The translations under genes and the position numbers were made by a program. The notes under the pieces are model-generated. The model saw only the letters and a program-made list of their open reading frames with translations, had not been told where the DNA came from and made no database searches. A DNA stretch of 64,000 bases from Stenotrophomonas beteli (lineage in GTDB: Bacteria > Pseudomonadota > Gammaproteobacteria > Xanthomonadales > Xanthomonadaceae), in NCBI RefSeq assembly GCF_001431665.1, contig NZ_LLXV01000019.1, forward strand, positions 95,151 to 159,150, written 5' to 3'. Of this stretch, positions 7,041 to 16,700 are shown piece by piece (the first letter of the stretch is position 1; each line of letters begins with the position of its first letter).

Positions 7041-9418
7041 AGGCGATGCGCAGCCTTGCCTGCAGTACCGCGTTGGCACTGATGGTGGGCATGGCCCACG
7101 CGCCGGCTGCGGCACTGGCCCAGGACGCCCACGATGAGCCGGTACAGTTGAACCTGGTCGATACCGATATCGGTGGCGTGCTGCGCATGGCAGCGCGCTT
7201 CACCGGGCGCCAGTTCCTGGTCGATCCACGGGTGACCGGCAAGATGACCGTGGTTTCCGATGGCCCGGTCAGCCGTACCCAGGCCTACCAGTTGCTGCTG
7301 GGCGCACTGCGCATGCGCGGCTTCGCCGTGGTCGAGAACGGCGGCGTCAGCCGGGTGGTGCCGCAGGCCGACGCCAAGCTGCTTGGTGGACGCGTCGGCG
7401 GTGGCGGCGCAGGAGGCGAGATCGTCACACGCACCTTCGCGCTGCGTTACGAGAACGCCGGCGCGCTGGTGGCGGTGCTGAGGCCGATGATCAGCCCGGA
7501 CAATCCGATCACGGCCAACCCGGGCAACAACACCCTGGTGATCACCGATTACGCGGACAACCTTGAGCGCATCGCGCGGGTGATCACCAGCGTCGATACA
7601 CCCGCTGGCATGGATACCGATGTGGTGAAGCTGCAGCAGGGCATCGCCGTGGACGTCGCGGCGATGGTGGCGCCGCTGCTGGACGCGCAGGGCGCCGAAA
7701 CCAGCCAGAAGGTGGTGGTGATGGCCGACCCACGCAGCAACAGCGTGCTGCTGCGCTCCAGCAGTCCCGGTCGCACGCGGCTGGCGCGGCAGCTGGTGGA
7801 GAAGCTGGACCGCGCCCAGGACGAGTCCGGCAACCTGCATGTGGTCTACCTGCGCAATGCCCAGGCCAACCAGTTGGCCGGCGTGCTGCGGGGCGTGGTG
7901 GCCGGGCAGAGCGATGCACCGGCAATGAGCAGCAATGAAGGCATCACACCACTGTCGGGTGACACCAACCGTTCCACGCCCACGCAGCCGTCGCAACCGC
8001 AACAGGCCAAGGCGGGAGGGAATGCGCTGGAATCACAGCGGCTGGACCCCAACCGGCGTGACCCGATCGATGCCGGTGGTACCAGCTTCAGCCAGAACGG
8101 CATTTCGGTGCAGGCCGATGTGGCCACCAACACGTTGCTGATCTCGGCGCCGGAGCCGGTGTACCGCAACCTGAGGCGGGTAATCGACCAGCTCGACCAG
8201 CGCCGCGCGCAGGTGCTGGTCGAGAGCCTGATCGTGGAGGTCAACCAGACCGACGCGGCTGAGCTGGGTGTGCAATGGATGCTGGGCAATGGGCGTACCT
8301 TCGGCGGCACGCACTTCGGGGGTGCCACCGGCGGCAGCGGCTTGAACACCTCCGCGCGCACCACGCTGGACGTGCTGCCCAGGGATGGCCTGAAGATCGG
8401 CGTGATCGACGGCACCATCAACCTGCCCGGCGTCGGCCAGATCCTCAACATGAAGGCGTTGGCCAACGCGCTGCAGAGCAAGGGCGGCGCCAACATCCTG
8501 TCCACGCCGAACCTGATGACGCTGGACAACGAAGCGGCCAGCATCATGGTCGGGCAGACCGTGCCGTTCGTCAGCGGCCGCTACGTGACCGATGGTGGCG
8601 GCGGCAGCAACAATCCGTTCCAGACCATCGTGCGCGAGGACGTGGGCCTGAAGCTGCGCGTTCGCCCGCAGATCTCCGAGGGTGGCACGGTGAAGCTGGA
8701 CATCTACCAGGAGGTCAGCAGCATCGATGCGCAGAGCGCGACCAGTACGGCCGGCATCATCACCAACAAGCGCGCCCTGGATACCAGCGTGCTGCTGGAT
8801 GATGGCCAGATCATGGTGCTGGGCGGCCTGCTGGAGGACAGCGTCAGCCATGGCCGTGATGCGGTGCCGGGGCTGGGCAGGATACCGGTGCTGGGCGCGT
8901 TGTTCCGCAGCGATACCCGCAAGCGTGCCAAGACCAACCTGATGGTGTTCCTGCGCCCGCACGTGGTGCGCGACCCCGCCGCCGGCCAGCGTCTGACCCG
9001 CGACCGCTACGACTACATGCGCAACGCGCAGGCCAGCGCGCAGCCGGTACAGAGCTGGGCCTTGCCTGCGCTGTCGGCGCCGCAGCTGCCACCGCAGGAC
9101 TTGTCTGTGCTCGGCCAGGGCAACGCGCGCGATGGGCAGGGCCAGCCGCTGCAGAACACCAGCCTGGCGGCGTTGTATCCGGCCGGCGAGGGCGATGCCC
9201 AGCTGGTGCAGTTCGCACAGGGGCTGGACCCGGCGCGTGCCAGCCAGGGCGTGGCACAGGTGCGGGCACTGGGCCTGCAGGCCTATGCCGAAGCGACGCC
9301 CGGCGAGAGCGGGCAACGCCTGCGCGTGCGATTGCCACGCGATCCGGCGACGCTGGACCCGGCGCTGCAGCAGTTGCGCGCGCTGGGCTACACGCCGGAA
9401 CTGGTGATCGGGCCGTGA
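7037..9418 (+). CDS. gspD: Type II secretion secretin GspD with SPOR-like C-terminal tail
   Basis: A 793-residue outer-membrane secretin. A Sec signal peptide occupies residues 1-30. The N0 (STN-like) domain begins VQLNLVDTDIGGVLRMAARF. N1-N3 repeats run to about residue 390, with an N3 insert rich in Ser/Thr/Gln (about 298-335). The secretin core runs to about residue 660 (VPGLGRIPVLGALFRSDT). No lipobox follows the signal peptide, unlike the self-lipidated HxcQ of P. aeruginosa. Instead of an S-domain, the last 75 residues (from about 721) resemble a SPOR peptidoglycan-binding domain: QLVQFAQGLDPARA, VRALGLQAYAEA, QRLRVRLPRDP, LRALGYTPELV. Start and stop overlap both neighbours. Confidence 0.92.
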   Translation: MKAMRSLACSTALALMVGMAHAPAAALAQDAHDEPVQLNLVDTDIGGVLRMAARFTGRQFLVDPRVTGKMTVVSDGPVSRTQAYQLLLGALRMRGFAVVENGGVSRVVPQADAKLLGGRVGGGGAGGEIVTRTFALRYENAGALVAVLRPMISPDNPITANPGNNTLVITDYADNLERIARVITSVDTPAGMDTDVVKLQQGIAVDVAAMVAPLLDAQGAETSQKVVVMADPRSNSVLLRSSSPGRTRLARQLVEKLDRAQDESGNLHVVYLRNAQANQLAGVLRGVVAGQSDAPAMSSNEGITPLSGDTNRSTPTQPSQPQQAKAGGNALESQRLDPNRRDPIDAGGTSFSQNGISVQADVATNTLLISAPEPVYRNLRRVIDQLDQRRAQVLVESLIVEVNQTDAAELGVQWMLGNGRTFGGTHFGGATGGSGLNTSARTTLDVLPRDGLKIGVIDGTINLPGVGQILNMKALANALQSKGGANILSTPNLMTLDNEAASIMVGQTVPFVSGRYVTDGGGGSNNPFQTIVREDVGLKLRVRPQISEGGTVKLDIYQEVSSIDAQSATSTAGIITNKRALDTSVLLDDGQIMVLGGLLEDSVSHGRDAVPGLGRIPVLGALFRSDTRKRAKTNLMVFLRPHVVRDPAAGQRLTRDRYDYMRNAQASAQPVQSWALPALSAPQLPPQDLSVLGQGNARDGQGQPLQNTSLAALYPAGEGDAQLVQFAQGLDPARASQGVAQVRALGLQAYAEATPGESGQRLRVRLPRDPATLDPALQQLRALGYTPELVIGP

Positions 9419-10848
9419 GCGCCCCCCCGCCACTGCCGTACGCCTGGGTGCGAAGCCATGGCGTGATGCTGACCGAGGCGGGCGGCGAGCCCGTGTTGCT
9501 GGGCACCGCCGAAACTGCGGCGTGGGCCGTGGCCGAGCTGCGCCGCCGGCATGGCCCGCTGCCGTTCCAGGCGCTGGATGCGGCGACCTGGCAGCAGCGG
9601 TTGGGTGAGCAGTACCGTGACGGCGGCGATGCCGCTGCCGTAGTGGGCGCCGCCGAAAGCGAAGTCGATCTGGACCGGCTGATGCAGGACATGCCGGAGG
9701 TCACCGATCTGCTGGATGCACAGGACGACGCGCCGGTGATCCGCATGATCAATGCGCTTTTGGCACAGGCCGCACGCGATGGCGCCAGCGACCTGCACAT
9801 CGAACCGTTCGAGACCCATTCGGTGGTGCGCTACCGCGTCGATGGCACGCTACGCGACATGGTGCAGCCGCGTCGCGCGCTGCATGCGGCGCTGGTATCA
9901 CGCATCAAGATCATGGCCCACCTGGACATTGCCGAGAAGCGCCTGCCGCAGGATGGACGCATCGCGATCCGGGTGGGCGGCCGCCCGTTGGACATCCGCG
10001 TATCGACTGTACCGACCGCGCACGGCGAGCGCGCCGTGCTGCGCTTGCTGGAAAAGGATGCCGGTCGCCTGCAGCTGCAGCGCCTCGGCATGGCCGATGA
10101 CACGCTGGCCACGTTCACCGGGCTGATCCGGCAGCCGCACGGCATCGTGCTGGTCACCGGGCCGACCGGCAGCGGCAAGACCACCTCGCTGTACGCCGCA
10201 CTGGGCCAGCTCGACAGCAGCACCAGCAACATCCTCACGGTGGAGGACCCGGTGGAGTACGACTTCGCCGGCATCGGCCAGATCCAGGTCAACGCGCGCA
10301 TCGGCATGAGCTTTGGCACCGCGTTGCGCGCGATCCTGCGCCAGGACCCGGACACCATCATGATCGGTGAAATCCGCGACCTGGAGACCGCGCAGATTGC
10401 GGTGCAGTCGTCGCTGACCGGGCATGGCGTGCTGGCCTCGCTGCACACAAACGATGCGATCTCGGCGGTAACCCGCCTGGCCGACATGGGGGTGGAGCCG
10501 TTCCTGCTGGCCTCTTCATTGCGCGGCGTGCTGGCACAGCGGCTGGTGCGGCGGCTGTGCATGCAGTGCCGGCGTGCCGAGGTGGACGACGAGGGCCGCA
10601 CCGTGTGGCGTGCGGTGGGCTGCCCGGCGTGTGCCAACAGTGGCTATCGCGGTCGTACCGGTATCCACGAACTGTTCGTGGTGGACGACCGTGTGCGTGC
10701 ATTGATCCACGAAGGGCAGGGCGAGCCTGCGCTGCGTGAGGCTGCGCGGCGCGCCGGCATGCGCAACCTGCGCGAAGACGGCCAGCGCTGGGTCGACGGC
10801 GGGGTGACCACGCTGGAAGAGATCCTGCGCGTCACTGGCGACGCCTGA
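9415..10848 (+). CDS. gspE: Type II secretion ATPase GspE
   Basis: A 477-residue cytoplasmic hexameric ATPase that powers pseudopilus assembly. It shows the N-terminal docking domain, the DGASDLHIEPFE start of the core, Walker A GPTGSGKT at residues 249-256, the Asp box (VEDPVEYDF), the Walker B region (RQDPDTIMIGEIRD) and the His box (LTGHGVLASLHTND). A tetracysteine zinc site C382-x2-C385...C403-x2-C406 is intact, as in true GspE proteins. GTG 9415 overlaps the gspD stop. It is followed 7 bases later by gspF. Confidence 0.94.
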   Translation: MSAPPPLPYAWVRSHGVMLTEAGGEPVLLGTAETAAWAVAELRRRHGPLPFQALDAATWQQRLGEQYRDGGDAAAVVGAAESEVDLDRLMQDMPEVTDLLDAQDDAPVIRMINALLAQAARDGASDLHIEPFETHSVVRYRVDGTLRDMVQPRRALHAALVSRIKIMAHLDIAEKRLPQDGRIAIRVGGRPLDIRVSTVPTAHGERAVLRLLEKDAGRLQLQRLGMADDTLATFTGLIRQPHGIVLVTGPTGSGKTTSLYAALGQLDSSTSNILTVEDPVEYDFAGIGQIQVNARIGMSFGTALRAILRQDPDTIMIGEIRDLETAQIAVQSSLTGHGVLASLHTNDAISAVTRLADMGVEPFLLASSLRGVLAQRLVRRLCMQCRRAEVDDEGRTVWRAVGCPACANSGYRGRTGIHELFVVDDRVRALIHEGQGEPALREAARRAGMRNLREDGQRWVDGGVTTLEEILRVTGDA

Positions 10849-10855
10849 GGCGACC

Positions 10856-12055
10856 ATGGCCCTGTTCGATTACCAGGCCGCCAACGCGCAGGGCCGCATT
10901 GAAAAAGGGCAGCTGGATGCCGACAGCCCGCGCGGCGCCCGCCAGCTGCTGCGCGGGCGCGGACTGACGCCGGTCCAGGTGAGTGTGGCGCGCGGAGCCG
11001 GTACGGGCTGGGGCGCGCGTCGCCTGTCGGCCAGCGAGCTGGCCTGGGCCACGCGCCAGCTGGCCAGCCTGCTGGCCGCCAGCCTGCCGTTGGAAGGCGC
11101 ATTGAGTGCGGTGATCGAACAGGCCGAGCGCCCGCATGTTGCGCAGGCGCTGACGGCCGTGCGTGCGGACGTGCGCGCCGGACAGCGCCTGACTGTGGCA
11201 TTGGCAGCGCGGCCGCGCGATTTCCCGCCGATCTATCGGGCGCTGGTGGGAGCAGGCGAAGACTCCGGCGACCTGGCACGGGTGATGGAGCGCCTGGCCG
11301 ACTACATCGAAGAACGCAATGCGCTGCAGGCCAAGGTGCTGACCGCCTTCATCTATCCGGCGGCGATCAGCCTGGTGTCGGTGGCGATCGTGATCTTCCT
11401 GCTCAGTTACGTGGTGCCGCAGGTGGTGACCGCGTTCGTGCAGGCGCGGCAGACCCTGCCGATGCTCACGCAGGTGATGCTGGCGGCCAGCACGTTCGTG
11501 CGCAGCTGGGGCATGTGGGTGGGGCTCGGCATCTCGGCGCTGGTGATGGCATGGCGGCTGGCCCTGCGCCGGCCCGAGCTGCGCCTGCGTTGGGATGCGC
11601 TGCTGCTGCGGGTGCCGATGATCGGGCGCTTCGTGCTGGGCGTGAACAGTGCGCGCTTCGCCTCGACGCTGGCGATCCTGCTGGATGCCGGCGTGCCGCT
11701 GCTGCGGGCGTTGGAGGCGGCGCGACAAACCCTGGGCAACGCATTGCTGGCGCGCTGTGCGGATGATGTGTCGGCGCGTGTACGCGAAGGTGCGGCACTG
11801 GGCACGGCGTTGAAAGTGCAGAAAATGTATCCGCCGATCCTGGTGCATCTGGTGACCAGTGGCGAGAAGACCGGTTCGCTGGCGCCGCTGCTGGACCGCG
11901 CCGCGCAGACCATCTCGCGCGAGATCGAGCGTCGCGCGATGGCGCTCACTGCGCTGCTGGAACCCACCATGATCCTGGTGATGGGCGGCGTAGTGCTGAC
12001 GATCGTGCTGGCCGTGCTGATGCCGATCATGGAGATGAATCAACTGGTGCAGTGA
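10856..12055 (+). CDS. gspF: Type II secretion inner-membrane platform protein GspF
   Basis: A 399-residue polytopic protein with two T2SSF domains (about residues 65-190 and 270-390) and three membrane helices (about 165-190, 215-235 and 365-390, the last LVMGGVVLTIVLAVLMPIM). It is the rotary platform beneath the pseudopilus. It ends the plus-strand gspGKLMDEF block. Its stop codon lies inside a tight stem-loop, and SMAG repeats follow, so the T2SS transcript probably ends or is trimmed here. Confidence 0.93.
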   Translation: MALFDYQAANAQGRIEKGQLDADSPRGARQLLRGRGLTPVQVSVARGAGTGWGARRLSASELAWATRQLASLLAASLPLEGALSAVIEQAERPHVAQALTAVRADVRAGQRLTVALAARPRDFPPIYRALVGAGEDSGDLARVMERLADYIEERNALQAKVLTAFIYPAAISLVSVAIVIFLLSYVVPQVVTAFVQARQTLPMLTQVMLAASTFVRSWGMWVGLGISALVMAWRLALRRPELRLRWDALLLRVPMIGRFVLGVNSARFASTLAILLDAGVPLLRALEAARQTLGNALLARCADDVSARVREGAALGTALKVQKMYPPILVHLVTSGEKTGSLAPLLDRAAQTISREIERRAMALTALLEPTMILVMGGVVLTIVLAVLMPIMEMNQLVQ

Positions 12056-12071
12056 TGCGCAAAGCGCATCA
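12053..12071 (+). terminator. Stem-loop overlapping the gspF stop codon
   Basis: TGATGCGC, loop aaa, GCGCATCA: a perfect 8-bp stem whose first three bases are the gspF stop codon. There is no U-run after it, so it may stabilise the 3' end or act with the following repeat; it is not a canonical intrinsic terminator. Confidence 0.4.
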
Positions 12072-12074
12072 CGG

Positions 12075-12162
12075 GTAGAGGCGACTGTCAGTCGACTGCT
12101 TTTCCTGCGTGTATCGACAAGGCCCGCGCTTCGCGCGTTAGTCGACTAGCAGTCGACTCTAC
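12075..12162. repeat. SMAG-type REP pair (GTAG-tipped)
   Basis: Two inverted copies face each other. The first starts gtagagGCGACTGtCAGTCGAC at 12075; the second ends CAGTCGACTctac at 12162, and each contains its own hairpin around GTCGAC. GTAG at the outer tips is the hallmark of Stenotrophomonas SMAG elements. It separates gspF from the DING gene. Confidence 0.7.
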
Positions 12163-12182
12163 CCGGTCGGCGTCTTCGATTC

Positions 12183-12242
12183 TCCACACAATCCTCCACA
12201 CCTTTTTCCGATCTTCCACAGGTTTCTTAAGCGGCCTGTCAT
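12183..12242 (+). promoter_or_regulatory. TCCACA repeats and a half Pho-box upstream of the DING gene
   Basis: Three copies of TCCACA sit at 12183, 12195 and 12215, followed by a perfect Pho half-site CTGTCAT at 12236-12242, about 125 bases before the DING start. No second Pho half-site is in register at 11 bp. The concentration of short repeats in an otherwise unremarkable 290-base gap suggests activator binding. The factor is unknown; a VreI-type sigma or PhoB are candidates because of the gene they precede. Confidence 0.3.
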
Positions 12243-12366
12243 CGGCGCGGACCAGCATGGACGCGTCGCCGCAGAGTGGGCTGGGAGGCCCTCGGCGGCA
12301 GCAGGCGTGTAGTGACCGTTCCTCCCTTGGTGTTTCCCTTCGCAGTAAACCCTTCAGGAGAAGATC

Positions 12367-13557
12367 ATGAACAAGTACAAGACCCTGGCCGCGCTGGTTG
12401 CCACCGCGCTGCTGGCCACCGCCGGTGCCGCTTCGGCGCAGACCGCCGTCACCGGTGGCGGCGCCTCGCTGCCGGCCGACCTCTACAAGGGTTCGGCTGA
12501 CAGCATCCTGCCGGCCAACTTCAGCTACGCCGTGACCGGCTCGGGCACCGGCAAGAAGGCCTTCCTGGAAAACAACTCGGCGCTGTTCTCCACCACCGGT
12601 ACCGTGCACTTCGCCGGTAGCGATTCGGTGCTGAGCAGCACTGAGCTGAGCACCTACAACAGCACCTACAATGTGTCCGGCGATGCCAACCGCTATGGTG
12701 CCCTGGTGCAGATCCCGTCGGTGGCCACCTCGGTCACGATTCCGTTCAACAAGGCCGGTTCGGCCGTTGACCTGTCGGTGACCCAGATCTGCGGCATCTT
12801 CTCCGGCAAGATCACCAGCTGGTCGAGCATCGACAGCGCCCGCAGCGGTGCCATCCAGGTGGTCTACCGTGGCGAGAGCAGCGGTACCACCGAGCTGCTG
12901 GCCCGCTTCCTGACCAGCGCCTGCAAGCCGGCCGACGTCTCCGGTACCGCGCTGAAGCTGACCAATGGCGTGCCGGCTTTCTCGGTGCAGTCGACCTTCG
13001 CCAACCTGTTCACCACGGTTCCGTCGAACTTCGTCGCTGCCCCGGCCACCGGCGGCACCTCGGTGTACAACGCCGTGTACGCTGCCGATGGTCGCATCGG
13101 CTACGTCGGCCCGGACGTGATCCCGAGCCTGACCGACGCCACCAAGGTCGCCAAGGTCAAGGGCTTCTCGCCGGACGAAGTGAGCGTGCAGGCGACCCTG
13201 GAAACCGTCGCTCCGCCGACCGATGCCGCCGCTGAGAACCCGGCCAACTGGGTGCCGGTGTTCGGCAACCCGAACGCGGGCTACCCGATCGCGGGCTACA
13301 CCAACTTCGTGTTCGGCCAGTGCTACAAGAACGGCACCGTGGGCGCCAACGTCCGCGGCTTCCTGACCCGCCACTACGGCAGCACGGTGATCAACGGCGT
13401 GGAGCAGGGCCCGAACGACGCCGCCATCCGCGCGCACAAGTTCATTCCGCTGACCAAGGCCTGGCGTGATGCGATCCGCACCCGCTTTGCGACCGCCACC
13501 AACGCCGGTGCCGTGAACAATCCCAGCACCTGCTCGGGCATCGGCCGTCCGCTGTAA
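12367..13557 (+). CDS. Secreted DING/PstS-like phosphate-binding protein
   Basis: A 396-residue exported protein of the PstS-like superfamily, DING branch. The signal peptide ends ASAQ (residue 25). The mature protein starts TAVTGGGASLPADLYKG, where DING proteins have DINGGGATLP. Further family landmarks are VTGSGTGKKAFL, VHFAGSDSVLS and VVYRGESSGTTELL, residues that bind phosphate in PstS. Two or more Cys pairs (ICGIF, SACKP, GQCYKN, STCSGIG) suggest disulphides in the periplasm or medium. RBS caggag precedes ATG 12367. No pstCAB genes follow, so it is not the import-system subunit. Lying right after gspF, it is the best candidate T2SS substrate. Confidence 0.85.
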   Translation: MNKYKTLAALVATALLATAGAASAQTAVTGGGASLPADLYKGSADSILPANFSYAVTGSGTGKKAFLENNSALFSTTGTVHFAGSDSVLSSTELSTYNSTYNVSGDANRYGALVQIPSVATSVTIPFNKAGSAVDLSVTQICGIFSGKITSWSSIDSARSGAIQVVYRGESSGTTELLARFLTSACKPADVSGTALKLTNGVPAFSVQSTFANLFTTVPSNFVAAPATGGTSVYNAVYAADGRIGYVGPDVIPSLTDATKVAKVKGFSPDEVSVQATLETVAPPTDAAAENPANWVPVFGNPNAGYPIAGYTNFVFGQCYKNGTVGANVRGFLTRHYGSTVINGVEQGPNDAAIRAHKFIPLTKAWRDAIRTRFATATNAGAVNNPSTCSGIGRPL

Positions 13558-13593
13558 CCGCGATTGCTTTGGTAGTTGCAGGAAGCGCACAAG

Positions 13594-13621
13594 GGCGCCG
13601 GCAGAAATGCCGGCGCCTTCT
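13594..13621 (+). terminator. Intrinsic-type terminator after the DING gene
   Basis: A perfect 10-bp GC-rich stem GGCGCCGGCA / TGCCGGCGCC around a gaaa (GNRA) tetraloop, followed by a short TTCT. It lies 37 bases after the DING stop and isolates that gene from the adhesin gene. Confidence 0.75.
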
Positions 13622-13625
13622 GCGT

Positions 13626-13643
13626 ATGTCCGCTGCATGACAG
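13626..13643 (-). promoter_or_regulatory. Pho-box-like site upstream of tpsA
   Basis: Read on the minus strand the site is CTGTCAT GCAG CGGACAT: two 7-base units with 11-bp spacing, 12 of 14 matches to the CTGTCAT-N4-CTGTCAT PhoB consensus. It lies 119 bases before the adhesin start, though in the opposite orientation. It is a sequence match only. Confidence 0.35.
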
Positions 13644-13761
13644 TGACGCGCCTGTCGCCTTCACGCCGCCGCCACCGTCTATCAGGTGCAGGGCGTGCGT
13701 CGCGCAGGCCCATCCGTACTCGCCGCCGCCGACGCGGCCCATCAGGTTGACGAGGTCCCCG

Positions 13762-16700
13762 ATGTCGCACCCGCATTCGCCCACCGCCCGCTTCTCTGCC
13801 ATCCCGTGGCGCAGCCACCCGATGGCCTGGGCCGTTGCCCTGGCCCTGGGTACCGTCGTGGCGCCGGCCACCCAGGCCCAGCAGGCATTCAGCCCCGGCT
13901 GGTTCGCCGAACGCGGTGCGGCGCAGGGCGCGGCGGCACAGAGCGGGCGCATGCCCAATGGCGTGCCGATCCAGTTCCAGCTGCCCGCGCAGCAGCAGGA
14001 CGCGGCGCGGCAGAAGCTGCAGCAGTCCATCGACAACCTGGGCACGGCTGCGCAGGCCATCGCCCTGCAGCAGCGCCTGCAGGAGCAGGCACGGCAGGCG
14101 CGCCGCGAGGCGGGTTTCGTAGTGGCCGATGGCCTGGGCAAGGATGGCCTGAAGGTTGACGAGAATCCGCTGACCCGCGGCTGGATCAATGCGCGCGACG
14201 CAATCCAGTCGCAGGCCGCCGACGGGCGGGTGCTGGTCAACATCGAGCAGACCGCCGACCAAGCGATCCTGAACTGGGAAACCTTCAACATTGGTGGCAA
14301 CACCACGCTGAATTTCCTGCAGAACCCCGACTGGGCCGTGTTGAACCGGGTCAATGATCCCGCTGCAAGGCCCAGCCAGATCCTGGGCCAGCTGAAGGCC
14401 AATGGCACGGTATTCGTTGCCAATCGCAACGGCGTGGTGTTCGGCAATAACAGCCAGGTCAATGTCCGCAACCTGGTGGCGGCAGCGGCGCGCATCAGCG
14501 ATGCACAGTTCCGTGAGCACGGCCTGTACAGTGCCGACGCGAACACGTCGGCGCTGACCGACGCCGTGGGCAAGGTCATGGTCGAGCGCGGCGCGCGCAT
14601 CACCACGGACGAACCGACCACGGCAACAAGGGGCGGTGGCTACGTGCTCCTGGCTGGACACAGTGTGGAGAACGCAGGCCAGATCGAGACCCGGAAAGGC
14701 CAGGCCCAGCTTGCCGCCGGCGACAGTTTCGTGATCCGTCGCGGCGTGGGAACCGCCCAGAACACCGCGTCCACCACACGCGGCAATGAGATTGCCCCGC
14801 GCTTCGTCGCTGACACCACGGCGGGCAGTGTTCGCAACAGTGGTCTGATCCAGGCGCGCGAAGGCGATGTCACGCTGGCCGGCCGCACCGTCGAGCAGGC
14901 TGGAGTGGCCGTTGCTACCACCACGTTGAACCAGCGCGGTACGGTGCACCTGTTGAACTCGGCGTCCGATGCGGCCGGCAGCGTGACCCTGGCCGCCGGC
15001 TCGACCACGGCAGTACTGCTGGAAGACGATGGCAAGAGCACGGCGCTGGACACCCAGCGCAACGCGCTCATCAAGGAATCGGCCGAGCAGGACAAGCTGC
15101 GCGGTTCCAGCAACAGTGGCACCTTCGACAATCTCTCGCGCCTGCAGGACCGCCGTGAGCAATCCCGCATCGAAGTTGTCTCCGGCGGCGATGTGAACTT
15201 CCAGGCCGGCTCGCTGGCGGTGGCCACCGGCGGCCAGGTGATCGCCGACGCCAGCCGGCGCAGCTATCTGGATGAGGGCGCGCGCGTGGATGTCTCCGGT
15301 GCGGTGGGTGTGCAGGTGGCGATGGAAAGCAACAACGTCAAGGTGAAGGTGCAGGGCAATGAGCTGCGCGATTCGCCGGACAACCGGGACAGCGGCAAGC
15401 TGATCAGCAGCGAAGTCTGGATCGACCGCCGCCAGCTGACCGAAGTTGCCGCCGGTACCGGTGGCTATGGCGGAACGCGCTGGTATGCCGGCGGCGGCCT
15501 GCTGGAAGTGGGTGGCTACCTGGACAATCAGGGGCATTCGATCAGCGAATGGGCGGCGCAGGGCGGCACCGTCCAGTTGGCGGGCAAGGAAGTGGTCAGC
15601 CATGCCGGTTCGCGCATCAATCTGGCCGGTGGCAGCCTGGATGTACAGTCCGGCGTGGTGCAGCAGAGCTGGCTGCGTGGCCGCGACGGGCAGTTGTACC
15701 GGCTTGATGATGCACCGGCCGAGATGCTGTACGACGGTCTGTACCAGGGCTATGAAGTGAAGCAGGAACGGTGGGGAGTGACCGAATCGTTCCGCAATCC
15801 GCTGGTGGCACCCACCCAGCGCTTCGACAATGGCTACACTGTGGGACGCGATGCCGGCCGCCTGCTGATCTCGGCGCCCACGGCTGTCCTGCAGGGGCAG
15901 GTGGACACGGTGGCGTTCCAGGGCCTGCAGCAGACGCGTCGCCCCGACCCGGAGCAGGACGGGTACGCGCAGGCACAGACGGCGGCGGCCCGCAACGCCC
16001 AGCTCTGGCTGGGGCGTTTCGACAACAACGGCCGAAGTGCAGTGTTCGATTCGCAGATCCGCATCGGAGCGCTCCAGGCCGACACCCGGTCGTGGACGCT
16101 ACAGGCACCGATCGGGGAAACACAGCGCAATACGGTGTGGCTGGACAGTGAGGTTCTGAGCGCCCAGCGTTGGGGGCAGGTGGACCTGGCTTCGGCGGGC
16201 CGTATCGAGCTGGATGGCACGCTCAGCTTGCAGGAAGGTGGCCGGCTGGGACTCACCGCAGGCCGCGTCAGCTTCGGTGGAACGGTGCAGATTGCCGGCG
16301 GGCAGGTGGACGCCGGCAACCTGCTTGCGACGCTCGGCGGGCCCACGGCGTTGTTGTCCTCCGGACGCGGCGCGGTGGATGTTGCGGCGGGCGCGCGGAT
16401 CGATCTGGGCGGCGGCTGGAGCAACGCGCTTGCCGCGCCGGATGGTGGCCCCGCGCAGGCGTGGATCGACGGCGGGCAGGTGCGCTTCAACAGCAGCCAC
16501 GACGTCCAGGTGGGCGACGGGGCCGCGATTCTGGTCGATGCCGGCGGCGCGATCAATGCCGATGGCAAGGGGCGCGTAGGCAAGGGCGGCAGCGTGAGCC
16601 TGTTCGCGGCCAGCACCGAGGTCGCCACTGACGGCAGCGGCCGGCTGGGTATCGGCAAAGACGCGCGCTTCAGCGCGCTCGGCAATGGCAGCGGCAACTT

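Noticed and set aside
13576..13761. Extending tpsA to the first in-frame start
   Set aside because: The extension begins inside the DING terminator, is Pro/Arg/Cys-rich, and would place the signal peptide internally; ATG 13762 has an RBS and a proper export signal.
12088..15603. A minus-strand open frame of over 1100 codons opposite the DING gene and start of tpsA
   Set aside because: High-GC codon bias on the plus strand leaves the antisense frame open; the translation has no domain or signal features and overlaps two well-supported genes, a terminator and intergenic repeats.
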